The notes beneath the pieces are model-generated. The model saw only the letters and a program-made list of their open reading frames with translations, was not told the origin of the DNA and ran no database searches. Shown here piece after piece: positions 1 to 5,254 of a stretch of DNA of 6,449 bases. Each line of letters opens with the position of its first letter. Position 1 is the first letter of the stretch. Origin of the DNA: a halophilic archaeon J07HX64. Lineage in GTDB: Archaea; Halobacteriota; Halobacteria; Halobacteriales; Haloarculaceae. The DNA lies in assembly GCA_000416085.1 (NCBI GenBank), contig KE356579.1, forward strand, positions 471,071 to 477,519, written 5' to 3'. Made by a program: the position numbers and the translations under genes.

Positions 1-2
1 TC

Positions 3-992
3 GTCCGCGGGTTGACCGACACCCCCGTGCTCGCAATCGCGGGGTTCGTCGTCGGTGGCGCGCTCGCGGGCAGCGCCGGCCAGCTCGTCACCGTCCAGTT
101 GACCGACACACAGGTGACCTGGCAGGTCGGGACCTTCCTCGGTGCGAGTGGCGCACTCGCCGCGGCGCTCGTGCGGGAGACGCTGTTCCGCCGGGACGAC
201 GCGCCGGTGGTGGTCTCGGTCGCACTGCTGCTGTGGATGCTGAGCGCACTCGCCGGCGACATCACGGCGACGCGTCTCGGTGTTGCACTCGCGGCGACGA
301 CTCTGCTCGGGTACACCGCCTTCGCGCTCGGGACCGCCTCGATCCCCGGTATGCTGACCGGCGTGTTGCTCGTCCTGTTGACGACCGTCCTCGGGGGGTA
401 CGGCTGGTTCGCGATGCTCGTCGCGTTTTTTGCGATCGGGGGGCTCTCGACGAAGATCGGCTACGAACAGAAAGCCGAGCGCGGCGTCGAACAGGAAAAC
501 GAGGGTGTACGCGATACGGGCAACGTGCTCGCGAACTCGTTGGTCGCGCTGGTGGCGGTGCTCGCGGTTCCTCCGGGCGCGGAACTCGGGGTGCCCGAGG
601 TGGTGTTTTTCTACGCGTTTGCGGGTGCGATCGCGGCGGCGCTCGCGGACACACTCTCCAGCGAGATCGGCTCGCTGTACGATAACCCACGGCTGGTGAC
701 GACACTCGAACCGGTCGACGCTGGGACCGACGGTGCAGTCACCTGGCAGGGCACAGTCGCGGGTGCCGTTGGTGCAGGTATCATCGCGCTTGTGAGTCTG
801 TCGGCCGGTAGCGGTCCCGTCGGTGTCGTGGTCGTCCTCGTCGCCGGTGTCGTGGGGACGACCGCCGACAGCCTGCTCGGTGTCGTCCTCGAGGGCGAAC
901 TGCTGGGCAACCAGGGTGTCAACTTCTTCGCGACGCTGGTGGCGGCTGTTGTCGCGGCGACTGTCACGGCCACCGTGGGGGTGTCTGCGTGA
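3..992 (+). CDS. DUF92 family integral membrane protein (VTE6/TMEM19-like), 5' end outside window
   Basis: The frame is open from the left edge, so the true start probably lies upstream; TTG at 12 is the first possible start inside the window and residue numbers below count from it. The protein is very hydrophobic, with many Ala/Val/Leu/Gly membrane segments. The C-terminal half (about 90-322) carries DUF92 hallmarks: TKIGYEQKAERG at 147-158, GNVLANS at 170-176, ADTLSSEIG at 212-220, DSLLG at 286-290 and GNQGVNF at 299-305. The preceding hydrophobic segment is an extra N-terminal membrane region beyond the core domain. Known of the family: plant VTE6 phosphorylates phytyl phosphate to phytyl diphosphate. 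Inference: the haloarchaeal protein could be a polyprenyl-phosphate kinase for isoprenoid salvage, but no substrate can be read from sequence. Its TGA stop overlaps the GTG of the next gene, so the two are probably co-translated. Family call firm, function open. Confidence 0.9.
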   Translation, partial: VRGLTDTPVLAIAGFVVGGALAGSAGQLVTVQLTDTQVTWQVGTFLGASGALAAALVRETLFRRDDAPVVVSVALLLWMLSALAGDITATRLGVALAATTLLGYTAFALGTASIPGMLTGVLLVLLTTVLGGYGWFAMLVAFFAIGGLSTKIGYEQKAERGVEQENEGVRDTGNVLANSLVALVAVLAVPPGAELGVPEVVFFYAFAGAIAAALADTLSSEIGSLYDNPRLVTTLEPVDAGTDGAVTWQGTVAGAVGAGIIALVSLSAGSGPVGVVVVLVAGVVGTTADSLLGVVLEGELLGNQGVNFFATLVAAVVAATVTATVGVSA

Positions 993-1408
993 CCCGCGTC
1001 CGGCCCGGTCGACCAACCGACCTCGACGCGCTTGCCCGGGCACAGACAGCACTCACCGAACCGGCCCCGGAGCTGCTCGCCGGTGTCCTCACCGACGAGG
1101 GACCGGGGACGATCCTCGTCGCTGTCGACGGCGTCCCGGTCGGTTATCTCCTCGCGATCCCGGGCCCCGGAGTGGTGTACGTGGCCGAACTCGCGGTCCG
1201 CCCGGACTGCCAGCGCCAGGGGCACGGCTCGGCACTGCTCTCGATACTCCTCGAGCGCACACGCGACCACCAGACGGTTCGCCTGACTGTCGCCGCCGAC
1301 AACGAGGCTGCCCGACGGTTCTATGACCGACACGGGTTCGAACCCGCCGAACGACTCGAAGACCACTTCAACAGCGGTGACGGGCTCGTGCTCGTCCGAC
1401 CAACCTGA
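989..1408 (+). CDS. GNAT family N-acetyltransferase (RimI-like fold)
   Basis: A 139-aa single-domain GNAT protein, the normal length for this fold. The acetyl-CoA pyrophosphate-binding motif A is VAELAVRPDCQRQGHGSALL, with the Q-R-Q-G-H-G turn at residues 75-80. Motif B is visible as AADNEAARRFYDRHGFEP at 102-119, including N105, the conserved Tyr112 often acting as general acid, and the HGF turn. Strand beta-4 is preceded by a short N-terminal region typical of acceptor recognition, so the substrate (protein N-terminus, amine or small molecule) cannot be told. GTG at 989 is chosen because it overlaps the upstream TGA (GTGA), a classic translational coupling, and a G-rich GGGGGTG stretch lies just upstream as a weak Shine-Dalgarno match. 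The DUF92 gene and this one form a two-gene unit, and a hairpin follows the stop immediately. The GNAT call is secure; no specific enzyme name is justified. Confidence 0.93.
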   Translation: MTRVRPGRPTDLDALARAQTALTEPAPELLAGVLTDEGPGTILVAVDGVPVGYLLAIPGPGVVYVAELAVRPDCQRQGHGSALLSILLERTRDHQTVRLTVAADNEAARRFYDRHGFEPAERLEDHFNSGDGLVLVRPT

Positions 1409-1435
1409 GCCGTACACTCGATGCAGTGTGCGGCT
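1408..1435 (+). terminator. 11-bp hairpin directly after the GNAT stop codon
   Basis: The left arm AGCCGTACACT (1408-1418) pairs with the right arm AGTGTGCGGCT (1425-1435) around the 6-base loop CGATGC. Ten pairs are Watson-Crick and one (1413/1430) is a U-G wobble. The stem starts in the last base of the TGA. No long T-run follows, so it may protect the 3' end of the transcript or mark processing rather than act as an intrinsic terminator. Confidence 0.5.
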
Positions 1436-1470
1436 GTCCGGACTGTGTTAGAAGCGCAGAGGATAGATCG

Positions 1471-1480
1471 TATTATATAA
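1471..1480 (+). promoter_or_regulatory. TATA-box candidate (TATTATATAA)
   Basis: This is the most AT-rich stretch of the interval, in otherwise GC-rich DNA, and it matches the haloarchaeal TATA element (TTATATAA core). On the plus strand it would place a transcription start near 1500-1505, about 30 bases before the GTG at 1533. The core TTATATAA is self-complementary, so minus-strand use cannot be excluded, although no gene starts there on that strand. Confidence 0.5.
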
Positions 1481-1532
1481 ACAAGCACACGATAGGCCCA
1501 ACCGGCAGACGTAGCTTGAGTTCGTCGGATCG

Positions 1533-1694
1533 GTGTTCTTACTGTTCAGTTTCGTGGTGGTCTCGGTGCCGTCGACAGTCGCACCGATTGCAGAGACGTT
1601 CGACGCGGTGAACAAAACACCCGCAACGTTGCCCGTGCTGGTGGCACAGGCGGGTGTCGACGCAACGTCGCCGGCGACTACAGACGAGAAATAA
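1533..1694 (+). CDS. Possible small membrane or secreted protein (53 aa)
   Basis: I do not recognise this frame. It begins with GTG at 1533, the only usable start after an in-frame TAG at 1512-1514, and ends with TAA at 1692-1694. The N-terminus is strongly hydrophobic (FLLFSFVVVSVP, about residues 2-13). It is followed by a more polar tail with another mildly hydrophobic stretch (LPVLVAQAG) and an acidic end (TTDEK). About 72 percent of its codons end in G or C by my count, which is coding-like but lower than in the flanking genes. A TATA-like box lies about 55 bases upstream, giving a short leader. There is no clear Shine-Dalgarno. Alternatives: a remnant of a larger degraded gene, or chance. 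A minus-strand frame also stays open here (1448-1996) but has poorer third-position bias. Confidence 0.25.
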   Translation: MFLLFSFVVVSVPSTVAPIAETFDAVNKTPATLPVLVAQAGVDATSPATTDEK

Positions 1695-1766
1695 ACGAAA
1701 ACACAGAGGCGACACCGCTCACCGGCGCGGACTGAGTTACGTGACAGCAACATCGGTATCACGGCG

Positions 1767-1933
1767 GTGACACCCCCGCTGTGGCTCGTCCGTCGGTACG
1801 ACCCTGTCGGGGTGGCGACGCTCGTCTTCCCCGCATCGGACTGATTATCGGGTACATAGGCGTGTTCACCCGCATCGGACTGATCATCGGGTACATGGGC
1901 GTGTTCACCCGCATCGGACTGATCATCGGATAG
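1767..1933 (+). pseudogene. Possible frameshifted remnant of a small membrane protein ending in the 39-bp repeat
   Basis: One plus frame reads VTPPLWLVRRYDPVGVATLV and continues to FP just before the repeat; it then hits TGA at 1842-1844. If one more C were present in the CCCC run at 1829-1832, this frame would run straight into the hydrophobic repeat reading RIGLIIGYIGVFT and continue through two and a half units to TAG at 1931-1933. After that stop the same frame resumes with ATG at 1934 (MGVFTRIGG) and stays open to 2101. This suggests a decayed gene, a real frameshift or a sequencing error in a homopolymer. I cannot assign a family. The opposite strand (1759-1992) is an alternative reading, given under the repeat. 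Confidence 0.25.
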
Positions 1934-1953
1934 ATGGGCGTGTTCACCCGCAT
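1832..1953. repeat. 39-bp direct tandem repeat, three full copies plus a short fourth start
   Basis: Units run 1832-1870, 1871-1909 and 1910-1948, each beginning CGCATCGGACTGAT and ending GGCGTGTTCACC, with CGCAT of a fourth copy at 1949-1953. The copies differ from the middle unit at only four positions (unit positions 15, 27, 21 and 24). The period is exactly 13 codons and there is no spacer, so it is not a CRISPR. Plus-strand reading: RIGLIIGYMGVFT, hydrophobic, interrupted by TAG in copy 3. Minus-strand reading: MRVNTPMYPMISP, uninterrupted, inside a 77-codon frame 1759-1992 that starts with GTG directly after a stop. Another minus frame reads AGEHAHVPDDQSD. Which reading, if any, is translated is unresolved. 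Confidence 0.95.
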
Positions 1954-2139
1954 TGGGGGACCCCAGTTGTGGAATCGGTCTGGCTGGGACACTCACACCG
2001 GTCGTGCGCTGTGCACAGTCCGGGGCGCAGGAACGTCGGCCTGCTCACCCGGTTTTCTGGCTGTGATCGGCGGCTGCCGGCCGAGTTTGTGTATCCGGTG
2101 ACCTCGCGGGCTGTCGGCGTCACGCGTCACGCTTGACCT

Positions 2140-2200
2140 ATCTGATAGCTGTCGGCTGTGCTGTGAGATCACAGGAGAGTCGAACCGAGACCCGGTCGAG
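2140..2200 (-). terminator. Cluster of short palindromes just downstream of the RND stop codon
   Basis: Read in the direction of the RND transcript, a hairpin comes first: TCGAACCG (2180-2187) faces CGGTCGA (2193-2199), seven pairs with one bulged A and a five-base loop. Then come CTGTGA-GA-TCACAG (2161-2174) and CTATC-T-GATAG (2140-2150). Three dyads within about 60 bases of a stop suggest a 3'-end or termination region. There is no T-tract, and the two inner dyads could equally be protein-binding sites. Confidence 0.35.
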
Positions 2201-4894
2201 TTAGTCCTGTGTGGGAACTGTCGCCTGGTTCTCGGCCTCTTTATCAACTGCTCCGTGTGACCCGAGGCGTGCCCACAGCAGCAGGAAACTCGGAAGCACG
2301 AGCACACTAACCACGAACGACAGCACCAGCGCGAGCACGACGATCAGCCCGAACGACTGAAACACCACAGATGGATGCAACAGCAGTGTCGCAAAGACCG
2401 CACCCGAGGTGAGCACGCTCCCGAGCAGTGCTCCGCCGGTACCCCGGACAGTCGTTTCGAGCGCCGCCACGGGCTCCTGTCCGCGGTCGAGTTCCTGTGC
2501 GAACCGGTTACTGATGTGGATGTTGTAGTCGATACCGAGCCCGATTGTGATACTCACCAGGAACGCCGTAATGAACGTCAGCGGGACACCGAACAGGTAC
2601 ATCCCGGCGAACACCAGGCCAACGACCAGCACGATCGGAATCACGGTGACGACCCCGAGGAGGAGCTGTCGACGCTCGACCCAGTACATCCCCGCGAGCA
2701 CCACCGCGACACCGCCAAAGGCGAGCAGCATCGTCCAGAGGATGCTGTCGGCGATCTCGCCGAGCCCCGCGTTCGACACCGTGGCGAAATCCACCGGAAC
2801 GGCGCTCAGCCCGTTTCCTTCCATGACGTCTGCGATTGCGTGTACCTCGTCGCCGCGCTCGTTGATACCGGTCTCCTGGTCGATCGGCACCAGCAGTCGC
2901 ATCGAGCGGTACCCGCCGTCTGTCCGTTCGAGCACGTCACCCGCTTCGTCGGGTGCCCGGTCGTAGAGTGCGTCGTACAGGACTGTCAGGTCCCCCTCGA
3001 CAGGCGCGGGCTGTGCTGTCTCCATCGCGTCGGCAAAGGGCTCGTGTTCGTCGGTGAGTGTCGCCACCAGGTCCGCGAACTCGTCGTCGCTCTCGGCGAC
3101 ACCCGCGACCAGGCTGGCGAACGCGTCGTTCGCGACAGCGCCCTGCCGGATCAACACCAGCGGCGAGAGCACCGGAACCGACCCGTCCTGCTCGAAGGTG
3201 ACATCGCTGTCCCGGACCGCGGCTGTTCCGGCCTGGAGCTGTTGCAGTGCCGTCGCGTTGGTGACGTTCCCCCGCAGGAGGAACGCGGTCGCCCGCTCGC
3301 GCTCGTCGTCGGACTGGTAGTTTGCTCGCACGTAGTCGAGATTCTGCCGGTAGTCGGTTTCGTGGGCACTCCAGCCGAGCGGTTCGGGGAGTTTGGTCTG
3401 CCAGCTGTCCTCGTCGGCGAGGTCCTGCTGGAACCCCTGCCTGTCGAGGTCGGTGTAAGCGAGCACACCGAGACCACCCGCGAGCACCGACAGCACTACG
3501 ACCACGAGCGCCCCGCGACGGGCGAGGCTCACCCCCGAACTCAGCAGCGGCCGCAGCCGTCCGGTCGTGCCGAGCGCCGCCTTCCGCCGGTTGATCCCGC
3601 GTCGCTCCAGCAGTCTGTCGATACTCAGCTTCAGTGCCGGCACCAGCGTCACGAACACCACGACTGCCCCGAGCACCCCCAGCGTGATGACGAGTCCGAA
3701 CGCCCTAATGAACCCGACCGGGTTGGTGATGTTCGCCATGAACCCCACACCTGCTGTCACCGCGACCAGCAGGAACGCGATCATCACGGACCTGCTGGAA
3801 CGGTACATCGCCGTCTGTACCCCGACATCGACCGCCCCCTCGCCGCCCGCTTCGTGTTCGGCGCTGTTCTCGGTGGGTTCCTCCTCATCCTCGTTACTGC
3901 TGGGGGCCGATGTCCCGTCGCGCTGCTCCCGGTAGCGCATGAACACGTGCAGTCCAAAGTCGATAGACAGCGCGAGGATGAGTATCGGTCCGACGATGCT
4001 GGCGAAGCCGGCAGGGATACCGAGCCAGCCCAGGATGCCGAAAAACCAGACCAGCGAGACGGAGACACCGACGAAGCCGAGCAGTATGTCGACCAGGTCG
4101 CGGTAGGCAACCGCGAGCACCCCGAGCACCAACAGGAGCGCCGGTGGAACCAGCAGCCAGAACACGTCGGTTATCTGTGCCGACTCGAAGCTCTCCTGTG
4201 CGAACGTCCCCATCGTGAACGTTGTCTCGCTGTTCTGTGCCGTCTCGAACAGCACCTGCTGGGCTGCCGCGGCCGGCAGGGGCTCCTGTTGCTGTGTGAC
4301 GGTGGCTTGTTCGAACTCGAAGGTCATCCGCAGGCTCTCGGCTGTGGCTGTTCCGGGCTCGTAGCTCCGGGGGAGATACCGCCCGGCCCGGTCGGGGTCC
4401 GCGTACACCGCCCGGACCGCCGCCGTGAACGCCTCGTTGCTCGCGGTTTCGATCGCTGTCCGTTGCTCCGTGAGTGTGGCGTCCTCGCCGGCGAGCTGTC
4501 GCCCGACGGCGTTCGGCGGCCCCGTGACCGCCTGCCCATCTATCAACTCCGACGTGACCGTCTCGGACCCGAGCACCGTCTCCTGGTACTCGAGGGCTGC
4601 GACCAGCGACGACCGCGAGAGCGCGTTCCCGTTCTCGGGCCGGAGGTACACACTCGAGACGGCTGTCGACTCCTCGTCGTCGAGGTAGCTGTCCTCGGTG
4701 TAGCTGAGCGCCTGCCCGACCTCTGTCTGCTCGAACACGCCGGTGTCGATGTCCGTCTGGTTCTCCATGTCGACCTGTGTCATCCCGACGACCATCCCGC
4801 CTGTCAACAGCAGCATCACCACGATGACCAGCAACGGTCGCCCCGTGACCACCGTCGACACCCGCCTCGCGACTGCCTCGAACAATCTCACCAC
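2201..4894 (-). CDS. RND superfamily (MMPL-type) membrane transporter
   Basis: Complete 897-aa protein with the duplicated RND/MMPL layout. It has TM1 (about 20-38), an extracytoplasmic domain (39-243), TM2-6 (244-420), TM7 (460-480), a second extracytoplasmic domain (481-714) and TM8-12 (715-875). Proton-relay-type motifs lie in TM4 (ALSIDFGLHVFMRY, D312-F313) and TM10 (ITIGLGIDYNIHISNRF, D789-Y790), matching the Asp-Tyr pairs of MmpL transporters. An acidic cytoplasmic insert (EDEEEPTENSAEHE, 335-348) follows TM4. No cysteine was seen. The likely role is proton-driven export of lipids, hydrophobic compounds or drugs across the cytoplasmic membrane; the cargo is not readable. An in-frame stop at 4910-4912 limits the start to GTG 4894, GTG 4891 or TTG 4885. 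The G-rich GGGGGAGGTG sits too close to the first GTG but 6-7 bases before the TTG, so the TTG deserves attention. Divergent from the HTH-10 regulator gene, which may control it. Confidence 0.95.
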   Translation of the reverse strand: MVRLFEAVARRVSTVVTGRPLLVIVVMLLLTGGMVVGMTQVDMENQTDIDTGVFEQTEVGQALSYTEDSYLDDEESTAVSSVYLRPENGNALSRSSLVAALEYQETVLGSETVTSELIDGQAVTGPPNAVGRQLAGEDATLTEQRTAIETASNEAFTAAVRAVYADPDRAGRYLPRSYEPGTATAESLRMTFEFEQATVTQQQEPLPAAAAQQVLFETAQNSETTFTMGTFAQESFESAQITDVFWLLVPPALLLVLGVLAVAYRDLVDILLGFVGVSVSLVWFFGILGWLGIPAGFASIVGPILILALSIDFGLHVFMRYREQRDGTSAPSSNEDEEEPTENSAEHEAGGEGAVDVGVQTAMYRSSRSVMIAFLLVAVTAGVGFMANITNPVGFIRAFGLVITLGVLGAVVVFVTLVPALKLSIDRLLERRGINRRKAALGTTGRLRPLLSSGVSLARRGALVVVVLSVLAGGLGVLAYTDLDRQGFQQDLADEDSWQTKLPEPLGWSAHETDYRQNLDYVRANYQSDDERERATAFLLRGNVTNATALQQLQAGTAAVRDSDVTFEQDGSVPVLSPLVLIRQGAVANDAFASLVAGVAESDDEFADLVATLTDEHEPFADAMETAQPAPVEGDLTVLYDALYDRAPDEAGDVLERTDGGYRSMRLLVPIDQETGINERGDEVHAIADVMEGNGLSAVPVDFATVSNAGLGEIADSILWTMLLAFGGVAVVLAGMYWVERRQLLLGVVTVIPIVLVVGLVFAGMYLFGVPLTFITAFLVSITIGLGIDYNIHISNRFAQELDRGQEPVAALETTVRGTGGALLGSVLTSGAVFATLLLHPSVVFQSFGLIVVLALVLSFVVSVLVLPSFLLLWARLGSHGAVDKEAENQATVPTQD

Positions 4895-5148
4895 CTCCCC
4901 CCGGACCCGCTACTCCACCGACTCGTGGATAGCTCGCCCGACCTCCCCCGGGCACTGCCACCCCATCGGCCCCCGGACAGTTTGGCTAACCACTCTGGTG
5001 TACTGCCGCCTGTCTCGACGACACTCCAACTGTGATCTATCCGCCCACCGCCGGGGTTTCCCCGACTGTCTCGTGTGCGCTGAACCCTGTTCACCTGTCT
5101 ACTCTCCGTCTGTCTATCTGTGGGTGTTCGACCCATATACCCCTGTTC

Positions 5149-5158
5149 GAGATATCTC
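5149..5158. promoter_or_regulatory. Perfect 10-bp palindrome GAGATATCTC
   Basis: The site lies 97 bases before the regulator ATG, preceded by TGTTCG, and the same 7-mer TGTTCGA occurs 19 bases upstream at 5125-5131. It could be an operator half of an autoregulated promoter. A 10-bp palindrome alone is weak evidence. Confidence 0.3.
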
Positions 5159-5170
5159 TGCTTGTCACTT

Positions 5171-5190
5171 TCACCAATATGTTGGGGTGA
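5171..5190. promoter_or_regulatory. Imperfect inverted repeat over a TATA-like core
   Basis: TCACCAA at 5171-5177 faces TTGGGGTGA at 5182-5190, an inverted repeat with two unpaired G, enclosing TATG. Directly after it GTGAGTCAC (5187-5195) is a second small palindrome. A repressor bound here would cover the AATATG element and block a plus-strand promoter. Confidence 0.3.
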
Positions 5191-5212
5191 GTCACACACA
5201 GATTGGACACAC

Positions 5213-5218
5213 TTATGA
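5213..5218 (+). promoter_or_regulatory. Possible TATA box of the HTH-10 gene (TTATGA)
   Basis: The element is placed so that transcription would begin near 5240. That leaves a leader of about 15 bases before ATG 5255 and excludes the upstream GTG at 5231 as part of the message. The match to the archaeal TATA consensus is only fair. Confidence 0.35.
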
Positions 5219-5254
5219 GCACGTGTACCCGTGTTCGAGACAGACAGACGACAG

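Larger units (their letters stand above)
1409..2200. other. Gene-poor interval between the GNAT and RND genes
   Basis: About 790 bases hold no open frame that I can match to a known family. Short plus-strand frames with coding-like third-position G/C are interrupted by stops at 1692-1694, 1842-1844 and 1931-1933 with a change of frame at the repeat, which looks like gene remnants or very small genes. Listed separately are a TATA-like box, a 53-codon frame, a 39-bp tandem repeat and a group of palindromes near 2140-2200. From about 2000 to 2130 I see only a short direct repeat, CGTCACG twice near 2117-2130. There are no transposase motifs, tRNA-like cloverleaf or CRISPR spacing. Confidence 0.5.
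5010..5247. promoter_or_regulatory. Repeated CTGTCT/AGACAG elements, candidate operator sites
   Basis: CTGTCT occurs at 5010-5015, 5066-5071, 5095-5100 and 5110-5115, and its complement AGACAG at 5238-5243 and 5242-5247. Three are the longer CTGTCTCG (5010, 5066 and, inverted, 5236-5243) and two are CTGTCTA, 15 bases apart. Six occurrences in about 240 bases is far above the roughly 0.1 expected for a random hexamer on both strands. Binding by the neighbouring HTH-10 protein is inference only. Confidence 0.4.
4895..5254. promoter_or_regulatory. Divergent control region between RND and HTH-10 genes
   Basis: The 360 bases hold no credible gene and must contain both promoters. The half nearer the regulator (5120-5220) is richer in A/T and contains TATA-like CATATAC (5134-5140), AATATG (5176-5181) and TTATGA (5213-5218), together with several palindromes. 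On the RND side no good TATA box is seen within 100 bases of the start; the reverse reading of 5134-5140 (GTATATG) would give a leader of roughly 215 bases. Repeated CTGTCT elements run through the region and are listed separately. Confidence 0.6.

Noticed and set aside
1426..1611. 61-codon plus frame with CPDC and CSYC, like a small zinc finger
   Set aside because: Third positions are A/T-rich, it runs across the best TATA-like box of the interval, and the tail is Arg/Ser-rich shadow sequence. The cysteine pairs look accidental.
1832..1953. CRISPR array
   Set aside because: The units are contiguous with no variable spacers, and no cas genes are present.
1448..1996. Minus-strand 182-codon frame containing the repeat as AGEHAHVPDDQSD
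   Set aside because: Third positions in the repeat part are mostly A/T, unlike real genes here, it lacks a promoter and no family is recognisable. The acidic repeat is tempting but poorly supported; kept only as an alternative reading.
3894..4961. Minus-strand 355-codon frame overlapping the RND N-terminus
   Set aside because: It is Gly/Arg-rich with no structure and shadows the RND frame, which carries the conserved sequence.
2375..5035. Very long plus-strand open frame (886 codons) antisense to the RND gene
   Set aside because: It is rich in Arg, His, Pro and Gln with no domain or membrane pattern, and it arises because the GC-biased codons of the true minus-strand gene leave few stops opposite. 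The RND frame has clear TM helices and motifs.
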